64,000 nucleotides of DNA, from NCBI GenBank assembly GCA_002709405.1, contig PAQV01000051.1, positions 26,624 to 90,623 of the forward strand. The letters are read 5' to 3'. Positions within the stretch are counted from its first letter, which is position 1. Every line of letters begins with the position of its first letter. Below are positions 1-7,877 of this stretch, piece by piece. The DNA is from Paracoccaceae bacterium (GTDB taxonomy: Bacteria; Pseudomonadota; Alphaproteobacteria; Rhodobacterales; Rhodobacteraceae). Under the pieces are notes generated by a model. It searched no databases. It was not told the DNA's origin and saw only the letters and a program-made list of their open reading frames with translations. Position numbers and translations under genes: made by a program.

Positions 1-1
1 C

Positions 2-580
2 CTGAAATCGCGCCTGCCCAAGTACGGGCGCCGGCCCGAGGACCTGATCATCATGCCCGGCATGATGCCCATCGTCGGTGCGACCATGCCGGAGGCGCTG
101 GACAAGCTGGCCGAGGTGCAATCCTTCATCGCCGACGAAGGGGCCATCGACATGCTGTCGATGCGGCTGGGGATCGACCTGTCGGGCCATGACCTGGACG
201 GGCCGGTGCCGGATGTGCCCTCGACCGACGGCTCGCGCGGGTTCGCCCAGGCGATCCTGTCGAAGGCCAAGAAGGACAACCTGAGCCTGCGCGACCTGTT
301 CAACCTGGTGGCTGCCGCGCGCGGGCACTGGGTGCTGCCGGGCACGCCCGAAAGCATCGCCGACACGCTGACCGAATGGGTCGACACCGAAGCGGCGGAC
401 GGGTTCATCGTCAACCCCAGCCACTTCATGGGCGCCCTGACGGATTTCGTCGACGGCGTGGTGCCCGAGCTTCAGGGGCGCGGCCGGTTCCGCACGGCCT
501 ACGAGGGCACGACCCTGCGCGAGAACCTCGGCCTGCCCGAGGCCCCTCCCCCTCAGGCCGCCAAGGGGTCGGCGGCCTGA
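2..580 (+). CDS. Luciferase-like FMN-dependent monooxygenase, C-terminal part (NtaA/SnaA/DszA type)
   Basis: Only the last 192 codons are in the window. The reading frame is open from base 2, so the ORF-track start at 53 is an internal methionine. The C-terminus carries features of the nitrilotriacetate/sulfone monooxygenase branch of bacterial luciferase-like proteins: an RGHW motif, the VGTPE-like segment LPGTPESIAD, a conserved DGF(I/N)V stretch and the terminal TLRENLGL. The whole gene at 54203 shares the same motifs, so the two are divergent paralogues. Such enzymes use FMNH2 from a separate reductase to oxidise small substrates; the substrate here is unknown. It converges on an oligopeptide ABC operon. 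The missing N-terminus prevents further assignment. Confidence 0.85.
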   Translation: MKSRLPKYGRRPEDLIIMPGMMPIVGATMPEALDKLAEVQSFIADEGAIDMLSMRLGIDLSGHDLDGPVPDVPSTDGSRGFAQAILSKAKKDNLSLRDLFNLVAAARGHWVLPGTPESIADTLTEWVDTEAADGFIVNPSHFMGALTDFVDGVVPELQGRGRFRTAYEGTTLRENLGLPEAPPPQAAKGSAA

Positions 581-602
581 GGGACGCTTCTAGGGGCGGT
601 TC

Positions 603-1601
603 TTACGACGCGAATGCCTCGGCCGGGCGGACCTGGCCGGGCATGGCATAGGGACAGGCGACCGATTGGCTGTCCGACACCTCGGCCAGCTGCGGCACCG
701 ACTGCCGGCAATCGGCCTGGGCCATCGGACAGCGCGGGTGAAAGGCGCAGCCTTCGGGGCGGCGGGTCGGGCTGGGCGGATCGCCCTGGATCACCTGCCC
801 GCTGTCCTGCCGGGTCAGCGTCGGCGCGGACTCCAGCAGCGCCCGGGTGTAGGGATGCGCGGGGGCGGAGAACACCTGGTCCGCGCTGCCGATCTCGACG
901 ATCCGGCCCAGGTACATGATGGCCACCCGGTCGCACAGCCGTTCGACGACCGACAGATCGTGGCTGATGAACAGGTACGTCAGATCATAGGTCGCCCGCA
1001 GATCCAGCATCAGCTTCAGCACCGTCGCCTGCACCGACAGGTCCAGCCCCGAAGTCGGCTCGTCCAGGATCACCATGCGCGGGCGCAGCGACAGCGTGCG
1101 CGCCAGCCCGATGCGCCGCTGCTGACCGCCCGACAACTCGTGCGGGTAGCGGCGCAGGAAGCCCTCGTTCAGCCCCACCGCGTTCAGCATCTCCAGGATC
1201 CGCGCCTGCCGTTCGGCCCGGTCGCTGACCCCGTGGATCTTCAGCGTCTCGTGCAGGGTATCGCCCACCCGCCACCACGGATCGAGCGCCGCGCCCGGGT
1301 CCTGGTGGACGTACTGGATGTCGGACCGCACCTTGCGCGCCTCGGCCGGATCGCGACCACCCACGTCAAACCCATCGAGCAGGATCGCGCCTTCGGTTTC
1401 CCGTTCCAGCCCCAGCAGGGTCTTGGCGATGGTGGACTTGCCACAGCCGGATTCTCCCACAAGGCCAAGCACTTCGCCGGGCTGGATCTTGAGGCTGACG
1501 CCATCCACCGCCCGCACCAGGGGCTTCGGCTTGGACAACAGGCTGCGGGTGCCGCCGTAATGGGTCTTGAGGTCGACGGTTTCCAGAAGCGGGCGGCTCA
1601 T
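603..1601 (-). CDS. Dipeptide/oligopeptide ABC transporter ATP-binding protein (DppF/OppF type)
   Basis: 332-residue ABC ATPase. Visible motifs are Walker [10 protein letters not shown], signature LSGGQQRR, Walker B MVILDEPTSGLD and the H-loop LFISHDLSVV. The C-terminal oligo/dipeptide extension contains the cysteine-rich segment GCAFHPRCPMAQADC, typical of Opp/Dpp ATPases. It energises import of the ligand delivered by the binding protein at 4522-6093. It is the last gene of a five-gene minus-strand operon (binding protein, two permeases, two ATPases) and overlaps the upstream ATPase gene by 4 bp. The ligand could be a peptide but also another small solute, as family 5 importers are broad. 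Confidence 0.93.
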   Translation of the reverse strand: MSRPLLETVDLKTHYGGTRSLLSKPKPLVRAVDGVSLKIQPGEVLGLVGESGCGKSTIAKTLLGLERETEGAILLDGFDVGGRDPAEARKVRSDIQYVHQDPGAALDPWWRVGDTLHETLKIHGVSDRAERQARILEMLNAVGLNEGFLRRYPHELSGGQQRRIGLARTLSLRPRMVILDEPTSGLDLSVQATVLKLMLDLRATYDLTYLFISHDLSVVERLCDRVAIMYLGRIVEIGSADQVFSAPAHPYTRALLESAPTLTRQDSGQVIQGDPPSPTRRPEGCAFHPRCPMAQADCRQSVPQLAEVSDSQSVACPYAMPGQVRPAEAFAS

Positions 1602-2596
1602 GCGAATTCCTCTTCGTGCACGCAGGCCAGCTGGCGGCCGTCGCGGCTGTTCAGAAGCCCCGGACGCGCGGATGTGCAGGCCTCGGTGGCGCGCGGGCAG
1701 CGGGGCGCAAAGCGGCAGCCCGGCGGCGGCGTCAGGGGCGAGGAGACCTGGCCGGGGATGCCGGTGATCTCGGTCGAGCGTTCGGGATGGCAGGCCATAA
1801 GCATGCCCGTGTAGGGGTGGCGCGGGCCGTCGATGATCTGGGGCGTGGTGCCGGTTTCCACCGTCTGGCCCGCGTACATCACCGACACCCGGTCACAGAT
1901 CTGCGCGACGACGCCGAAATCATGGGTCACGAACAGCATCGCCACGTTGTAATCGGCCGCGAGCTCTCGCAGCAGCCGCAGGATCTGCATCTGGGTCGTC
2001 ACATCCAGCGCCGTCGTCGGTTCATCCGCCAGGATCAGCGAGGGCCGCGTGGCAAGTGCACCGGCAATCAGGATGCGCTGGCGCTGGCCGCCCGAGAACT
2101 GGTGCGGATAGCGGTCAAGCGCCTCTTCCGGGTCGGGGATCTGGACCGCGCGCAGGACCTCGATCAGGCGGGCCTTGTGGCGGGCGCGCAAGGATTTGTC
2201 ATAGCGCGCGCCCTTGGGGTCGTCCGGCAGGCCGGACCAGCGCAGGATCTCGAGGATCTGCGCGCCCACTGTGAAGACCGGGTTGAAGGCCTGGAACGGG
2301 TCCTGCGGGATGAAGCCGATCTCGCGCCCCCGGATCTGCTGGGCCTCTTTCGGGTCCAGCAGGTTGCGGCCGCGGAAGGCCACCGTGCCGCTGTCGATCC
2401 GCGCGCCCTTGGGCGGCAGGCCCAGGATGGTGCGGATCAGGGTCGATTTCCCGCAGCCGGATTCGCCCACCAGCCCCATGACCTCGCCCGGTTTCACGGC
2501 GAAATCCACGTGGTCGAGGATCTGCGCCAGCCCGGCATCGCCCTTGACCGACAGTTTCAGGTCGCGGACGGAGAGGATGTCATCGCTCATGGTCAC
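1598..2596 (-). CDS. Dipeptide/oligopeptide ABC transporter ATP-binding protein (DppD/OppD type)
   Basis: 332 residues with Walker [10 protein letters not shown], signature FSGGQRQR, Walker [13 protein letters not shown] and H-loop [10 protein letters not shown]. The C-terminal CRFAPRCP motif marks the Opp/Dpp subfamily. It pairs with the ATPase at 603-1601 to form the nucleotide-binding dimer of the importer. The track start is kept: it overlaps the stop codon of the permease gene at 2593 by 4 bp, as is usual for translational coupling in this operon. Confidence 0.93.
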   Translation of the reverse strand: MTMSDDILSVRDLKLSVKGDAGLAQILDHVDFAVKPGEVMGLVGESGCGKSTLIRTILGLPPKGARIDSGTVAFRGRNLLDPKEAQQIRGREIGFIPQDPFQAFNPVFTVGAQILEILRWSGLPDDPKGARYDKSLRARHKARLIEVLRAVQIPDPEEALDRYPHQFSGGQRQRILIAGALATRPSLILADEPTTALDVTTQMQILRLLRELAADYNVAMLFVTHDFGVVAQICDRVSVMYAGQTVETGTTPQIIDGPRHPYTGMLMACHPERSTEITGIPGQVSSPLTPPPGCRFAPRCPRATEACTSARPGLLNSRDGRQLACVHEEEFA

Positions 2597-3429
2597 GACC
2601 TCCGCAGGCGCGGGTCGACCAGGTCACGCAGACCGTCGCCCAGCAGGTTGAAGCCCAGCACCAGGAACAGGATCGCCAGGCCCGGGAAGGTGGCGTACCA
2701 CCAGTGCACCGGCAGGTATTTCCGCCCCTCCGAGATCTGCAGCCCCCAGTCCGGCGCGGGCGGCACGGCCCCCACCCCCAGGAAGCCCAGCACGGCGGCC
2801 GTCAGGATGACAAAGCCCATGCCGACCGTCGCCCGCACGATCACGGGGGCGGCCACGTTGGGCAGGATGTGGAACAGCATGATCCGCGTGGTCGAGGCCC
2901 CGTAGCCCTCCAGCGCCTCGACGAACAGCGACGCGCGGATCTTCTGCGTCTCGGCATAGACCGTGCGCGTGAAGAAGGGCCAGTAGGTCACGGCCAGGGC
3001 GATCATGGCGCTGGTGGCACCCCGGCCCAGGATCTGGGCGATGGCAATGGCCAGGATCAGCTGCGGCACGGCCAGGAAGACATCCGTCACCCGCATGATG
3101 GCCGAGGACACCCAGCCGCTGCGATAGCCCGCGATCAGGCCGAGCGGCACGCCGACGATCATCGACAAGGACACGACCAGCGTGGAAATCGTCAGGGCCG
3201 AGCGCGTGCCCATCACCACCCGGTCGAAGATGTTGCGCCCCAAGTCGTCGCTGCCAAAGGGCAGGTCCGGGCTGGGCGGTTTCAGCCGTTGCAGGATGTC
3301 GCCCCGGTTCACCCGGTCGACATTGTCGACCAGCAGGCCAGGAAACAGGGCCAAGATGACAGCGATCACGACGATGAGCAGGCCAAGCACCGCCGGCACA
3401 TCGCGCAGGAATTTCTTGAGCATCAGCAT
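2593..3429 (-). CDS. Oligopeptide ABC transporter permease (DppC/OppC type)
   Basis: 278-residue inner-membrane permease with an N-terminal transmembrane segment (about residues 14-31) followed by the OppC extracytoplasmic stretch with the LPFGSDDLGRN motif. Further membrane segments follow, and the EAA loop EALEGYGASTTRIMLFHILPN contacts the ATPases. Length is typical for the subfamily. The start (ML at 3429) could be the in-frame ATG two codons later; both lie close to the end of the upstream permease gene. It forms the pore with the DppB-type subunit. Confidence 0.92.
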   Translation of the reverse strand: MLMLKKFLRDVPAVLGLLIVVIAVILALFPGLLVDNVDRVNRGDILQRLKPPSPDLPFGSDDLGRNIFDRVVMGTRSALTISTLVVSLSMIVGVPLGLIAGYRSGWVSSAIMRVTDVFLAVPQLILAIAIAQILGRGATSAMIALAVTYWPFFTRTVYAETQKIRASLFVEALEGYGASTTRIMLFHILPNVAAPVIVRATVGMGFVILTAAVLGFLGVGAVPPAPDWGLQISEGRKYLPVHWWYATFPGLAILFLVLGFNLLGDGLRDLVDPRLRRS

Positions 3430-3439
3430 GGGGCGGCTT

Positions 3440-4450
3440 TCACATGGTCTCGGCGACGCGCGGGTCCAGAAGGCCCTGGGTCATGTCGACAAGGATATTC
3501 ACCACGCCGTAGATCGCGCCGATCACCAGGGTGACGGCCAGTACGGCATTGAAATCCGAGGTAAAGATCGCCTCGACCAGGTAGGATCCCAGCCCCGGCC
3601 AGTCAAAGACGGATTCCACGGCCACCGCAGAGGACACGAAGGCCCCGAACAGCAGCCCGATCTGGGTGACCGGCGTGACCAGCGAATTGCGCAGCACGTA
3701 GGGCATCAGGATCCGCCGGCGCGGATAGCCCACGGCCTGTTCATAGGCGGCATATTCGCTGTGCATCGCGGCCACGACAGCCGAGCGGGTGAACCGGGCG
3801 ATGGTGGCGATCCCCCCAAGCGAGATCGTCACGGCCGGCATGACCAGATGCAGGAAGGCGTACCAGAAGGTGGCGAACTGGCCGGTGACCAGGGAATCCA
3901 CCAGGTACAGCCCTGTGATGTCAGGCGGCGGGGTCCAGCCGGTGGGCAGGCGCCCGCGCAGGGGCAGGATTTCCAGGCCCATGGAAAAGACCAGCTGCAG
4001 CATGATGGCGAACCAGAACGACGCCGTGGCCAGCCCGGCCACCGACACCACGCGCACGGTGTGATCGAAGATCGAGTTCCGCCAGATGCCGGCCAGCGCG
4101 CCGAAGGTAATGCCCAGCACCGAGGCCAGGACAAGGGCCACGATGGTCAGCTCCAGCGTGGCGGGCAGCCGGTCGAGAATGTCGATGCCGACCGGGCGTT
4201 GCGAATAGGCCGATACGCCGAAATCGCCATGCGCCGCGCGCACCAGATAATCCCAGAACTGCACGGGCAGCGGATCGTTCAGGCCCAGATCCTCTCGGAT
4301 CCGTTCGATCATTTCGGGCGTGGCGTTGTCTCCGGCGATGGCCGCCGCAGGATCGTTGCCGCCGAGGCGCAGCATGAGGAACGTCAGCAGAAGCAGGCCC
4401 AAGAGGACCGGGATGATCAGGATCAGCCGACGGATGAGAAACAGCAGCAA
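3440..4450 (-). CDS. Oligopeptide ABC transporter permease (DppB/OppB type)
   Basis: 336-residue membrane protein with the typical N-terminal helix of DppB proteins (RRLILIIPVLLGLLLLTFLML), a periplasmic domain, and the EAA-loop region EYAAYEQAVGYPRRRILMPYVLRN near residue 240. The chosen start is a TTG codon preceded by an AAGGAAAG Shine-Dalgarno-like sequence; no ATG gives the conserved N-terminus. It lies 71 bp after the binding-protein gene and 10 bp before the DppC-type gene. Confidence 0.91.
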   Translation of the reverse strand: MLLFLIRRLILIIPVLLGLLLLTFLMLRLGGNDPAAAIAGDNATPEMIERIREDLGLNDPLPVQFWDYLVRAAHGDFGVSAYSQRPVGIDILDRLPATLELTIVALVLASVLGITFGALAGIWRNSIFDHTVRVVSVAGLATASFWFAIMLQLVFSMGLEILPLRGRLPTGWTPPPDITGLYLVDSLVTGQFATFWYAFLHLVMPAVTISLGGIATIARFTRSAVVAAMHSEYAAYEQAVGYPRRRILMPYVLRNSLVTPVTQIGLLFGAFVSSAVAVESVFDWPGLGSYLVEAIFTSDFNAVLAVTLVIGAIYGVVNILVDMTQGLLDPRVAETM

Positions 4451-4521
4451 CGGGTCTTTCCTTCAGGTCTTCACGTGTCACCCGCCCGGCCGCGGAACAT
4501 GCGGCCGGGCGGCAAGGGGGA

Positions 4522-6093
4522 TCAGTCGCTGACCGAAATCCAGCGGAAATCGGCGCCCGAGCCCACGGGCGAGAACTTGAAGTTCTCGATCCGGTTGCTC
4601 AGCCCGCGCTGTGCGACGGTGTTGTAGATCCAGACGTCGGCCGCCTCGTCGACGATGATGCGGTAGGCGTCCTTGTAGAGCTCGGCCCGCGCCGCCTGCT
4701 CGGTCTCTTCCCGGGCCTGGCGCAGCAGGGTGTCGACCTCGGGGTTGGTGTACCACGAAGACGCCTTCCAGGTGCCGTGGAACTGGCTGTCGTACATCTG
4801 GCCGATCCAGTTCTCGGGGTCGACGAAATAGGTCGAAACCCAGTGGATCCACATGTCCGGCGTGGTGTCGACGCTGGCGGTCGAACTGGTCACGTTGGCC
4901 CAGGTGTCGCCGACGATTTCCAGGCTCAGCCCCAGTTCGTCCATGCCCTGCTGCATCAGCTGGGCGACCTGCGTGGTCTGGTCCAGGTGCGCCTGGATGT
5001 GGATCTTCATGTCGCGGTCCATCTCGACCCCGGCCTCGCGGGCGGCGTCGCAATGCTCCTTGGCCTTGTCCATGTCAAAGCTGTAGCCCGCGACATCCTC
5101 GGGCACGCCCCACAGGTTGCCGGGCAGAGGCCCGACGTTGCGTGCGACCTGGCCTCCCAGGATGACGTCGATGAAGCCGGAATAGTTGAAGGCGTAGCTG
5201 ATGCACTTGCGGAAATCGACGTTGTCGAAGGGCGCCTTCTGGTTGTTCATCCGGATGACCATGATCCGCATGGATTCATCGCGCTGCACATGGGCGTTGT
5301 CCGAGCCTTCGATCTGGGCGGTATGGTCCGCGCCCAGGTAGCCGTCGGTGGAATCGATGTCTCCGCGCAGCAGCGACAGGATCCGGGTCGAGTTCTCGGA
5401 GATCGTGGGCACATGGACCACGTCCACCGGGTTCGGGTTGTCGTCCCAGCCGTAGAAATGGTTTTCGTTACGGGCGAAATCCACGTTTTCCAGCGGCTTG
5501 TAGGTTTCGGGGTCCAGGATGTAGGCGCCCGAACCGGCCTGGTGCGAGGCCAGCCAGGCCGTGCCCTTGTCGCCGTCCACCTCGTGTTCCATGACCACTT
5601 TGGAGTTCAGGATCGACACCAGAGGGATGACCGCCAGGAAGGGCGCATAGGGCTTGTCGAGCACGAACCGCGTGGTCAGATCATCGACCTTGCTGACGTT
5701 CTCGGGCTGCAGCACCGGCGTGAGGCCTCCCGACGGGCCCTGCCCCAGCTCCAGCAGGCGCTGGAAGCTGTAGACCACGTCGTCGGCCGTCATCGGCGTG
5801 CCGTCGGTGAAGGTGATGCCGGGCTTCAGCGTGAAATCCCAGGTCAGCCCATCTTCGGACACGGTGTGGGAGTCGGCCAGCCAAGCGGTCAGCTCGGGCG
5901 GGTTGCCGACATAGCGGTAGAGGCCGTCATAGGCGTTCAGCATGAACAGCTGCATCGGGACGTCATAAACCACGTGCGGGTCCAGGCCCTTGGGGGTGCT
6001 TTCGCCCCAGACGATGGTCGACTGGGCGTGCACCATGCTGCCGGCCAGGCAGGTGGTGGCGGCCAGCAGGAATTGACGGAACTTCATCTTCAT
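4522..6093 (-). CDS. Extracellular solute-binding protein, family 5 (DppA/OppA type)
   Basis: The ORF track begins at 6234, but the true start is probably the ATG at 6093. It has a good AGGAG site 5 bases upstream and opens a Sec signal peptide (MKMKFRQFLLAATTCLAG..., cleavage after VHA). The mature protein has the family 5 features GLTWDFTLKPGITFTDGTP and DDVVYSFQRLL near residues 85-120 and the usual two-lobe length (523 aa in total). It captures the ligand in the periplasm and feeds the permease/ATPase genes that follow. First gene of the operon; the long upstream region contains a 13-bp perfect palindrome. Confidence 0.92.
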   Translation of the reverse strand: MKMKFRQFLLAATTCLAGSMVHAQSTIVWGESTPKGLDPHVVYDVPMQLFMLNAYDGLYRYVGNPPELTAWLADSHTVSEDGLTWDFTLKPGITFTDGTPMTADDVVYSFQRLLELGQGPSGGLTPVLQPENVSKVDDLTTRFVLDKPYAPFLAVIPLVSILNSKVVMEHEVDGDKGTAWLASHQAGSGAYILDPETYKPLENVDFARNENHFYGWDDNPNPVDVVHVPTISENSTRILSLLRGDIDSTDGYLGADHTAQIEGSDNAHVQRDESMRIMVIRMNNQKAPFDNVDFRKCISYAFNYSGFIDVILGGQVARNVGPLPGNLWGVPEDVAGYSFDMDKAKEHCDAAREAGVEMDRDMKIHIQAHLDQTTQVAQLMQQGMDELGLSLEIVGDTWANVTSSTASVDTTPDMWIHWVSTYFVDPENWIGQMYDSQFHGTWKASSWYTNPEVDTLLRQAREETEQAARAELYKDAYRIIVDEAADVWIYNTVAQRGLSNRIENFKFSPVGSGADFRWISVSD

Positions 6094-6181
6094 ACTTCTC
6101 CTGGTTGGAATTGCGGGGCCGAAAACGGCGGTTTCCGAGGGCATCGAGCGGGGAGCAGGGGCGGCTTTGAGGTGCAGAGGC

Positions 6182-6194
6182 CGTACAATGTACG
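6182..6194. promoter_or_regulatory. Perfect 13-bp palindrome upstream of the dipeptide ABC operon
   Basis: CGTACAATGTACG is its own reverse complement around a central base and lies 89 bp upstream of the binding-protein start codon. A consensus -35 hexamer (TTGACA, minus strand, 6222-6227) lies just upstream of it, with only a poor -10 match (TGCAAA, 6199-6204) 17 bp further on. It could be an operator. Its core GTACAATGTAC resembles the core of the operator at 28802-28824, but the A/T arms differ. Confidence 0.4.
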
Positions 6195-6233
6195 CACTTT
6201 TGCAAGACGTATCATGCCACCTGTCAAACTCCA

Positions 6234-6805
6234 AAAACTTGAACTTTCCATGAGGCTTACTATCGTTCTGCGCGCGCCATCAGGGCGTTATCCGGCACGT
6301 GAACGCACCCCGGCCGGATTGCGGCGGATAGCCATCCGGCACAGAAACGCGACCGCGACATCAAGCGGATGGCGCGCGTCCCACACCTGCCAAGACACAG
6401 ATCCCCAGCCATTCTTGCCCCATATTACAATATACTGACAGACACTCTTCACGGCCCCGCCGGGTCAAGCGCTACACGGGCCCAGGGCCGCCCGTCAGGG
6501 GGAAAACCGCCAAATGGAAGAAAACTGCGCAGGAAGCGGGCAGCCTGCCAGAGACATCAGCGATGTGTGTCCGGCACAGCCTCCGGCTGTTTCATCTCTG
6601 AAACGGCAAATGTCGAAGGATCGTAGGCCCAAGCGGCCATGAAGGAAATTTCACCGGGATGATGCGAAAATTTCAGGTCCGTAAGTATGGCCTTTTACAA
6701 AGCCGCCCATGGCGACCACGGCGCCATGAAACGACGCGTTGCGGACCGGAGCAAACCGGTCGCCACCCGGGTGTTTTCATTGTCATGAAAACGCCTCCCC
6801 CACGG
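6234..6805. other. Non-coding stretch with hairpins between ABC operon and esterase gene
   Basis: No convincing gene. Two inverted repeats stand out close to the esterase stop codon: GACCGG/CCGGTC at 6744-6761 and GTTTTCAT-TGTC-ATGAAAAC at 6773-6792. The second lies just past the end of the minus-strand esterase gene and could act as its terminator, although no T-run follows on that strand. Confidence 0.5.
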
Positions 6806-7729
6806 TCACAACTCCGCAACGGCCGTTTCAATCGTTGCCAGCAGCGATTGGCGGAAGGCTGCGCCATGGTCCAGACCGTCGAACAACAGGTCCTGCCCGG
6901 GCACGTCATGCGACCGGAGCGTCCAGACAAGCTGATCCAAGGCGTCCTTGGGCATCGCCTCTCTCATGCGGATCATCCGTTGCACCGCCTCATCCGTCGG
7001 CCGCGCCTTCGGCGCATATTCGGCCGTGCCGGAATGGATGTCGATCCGCGGCGGATCCTGGATGCCCCCGTCCACCAGGGCCATGGTCTGGCGGAAAAAC
7101 GCACTGTCGTTCCACCAAAGCGACGGGCTGGCCGATACGAAACGGGCAAACCCGCCCCTGTCATACAGCGCCGCCCGAAGCACACAGAGACCACCGTAGG
7201 AATGCCCCCAAAGCGTGCGCCGGGTGGGATCGAGCGGGGCCAGGGCCTCGGCCCCGGGCAGGATGTCGCGCACGAGCCTGTCGAGATAGACATCCACCGC
7301 GCCCCCGGGACGACCCATCGGATCCTGTAGCGAGCCTCCGCCCGGGTGCGGCGGCGTGTAATCGCGCGTGCGCTCTGTCATCGCGTAGAGGGTGTCGACG
7401 TCGTATCCGTGGGTCACGATCGCGGGACCGCCTGCATCGGCCAGCCTGGCCAGCAGCGGCGCGTCGATCAGCGTTTCCGCCGCGCGGCCGTCCAACAGGT
7501 GCAGCGCCGGAAAGCCGGCCTTGGGCGCGGCCCCACGCGGCCAGGCCACCCGGACCAGGTGATCGGCCCCGCCTCGCGGGCCGGGCAGCCGGAAGGATCG
7601 GCTGTGAAAATGCTCGGATGCGAGCTCCAGCGCCGTCGGGCCCTCGACATCCTGTGCGGGCTGGGCACCTGACCCTGCCTCCATACCTGACGCGCCCGTT
7701 CCGGCAAAGCGCTGTCCTGTGCTGGTCAT
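6806..7729 (-). CDS. Alpha/beta hydrolase, siderophore-esterase (IroE/Fes-like, esterase D family) type
   Basis: 307 residues from the ATG at 7729, which has a GGGAG sequence upstream; the track start at 7771 is less well supported. The nucleophile elbow GHSYGG and the upstream fold pattern of the esterase D family (FPALHLLDGR; later WWNDSAFF) match the enterobactin-esterase/IroE group. Those enzymes hydrolyse ferric siderophore esters after uptake. The gene lies directly downstream of a TonB-dependent receptor on the same strand (148 bp gap), which supports a role in iron release. No clear signal peptide, so probably cytoplasmic. Substrate not determinable. Confidence 0.78.
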   Translation of the reverse strand: MTSTGQRFAGTGASGMEAGSGAQPAQDVEGPTALELASEHFHSRSFRLPGPRGGADHLVRVAWPRGAAPKAGFPALHLLDGRAAETLIDAPLLARLADAGGPAIVTHGYDVDTLYAMTERTRDYTPPHPGGGSLQDPMGRPGGAVDVYLDRLVRDILPGAEALAPLDPTRRTLWGHSYGGLCVLRAALYDRGGFARFVSASPSLWWNDSAFFRQTMALVDGGIQDPPRIDIHSGTAEYAPKARPTDEAVQRMIRMREAMPKDALDQLVWTLRSHDVPGQDLLFDGLDHGAAFRQSLLATIETAVAEL

Positions 7730-7877
7730 CTCTGCTTGCTCCCTTCCCAAGCCCATTGCTGCATGGCTCATGCCCTCGTGCCCCCATCGGATATTGAAAC
7801 GCGCCGCGATTACCTGCGGCGCGTTCCGGTCTTGCTGGCCTTCGCCTGGGTCGACCGGGCGGAAGACTGGATCAAGG

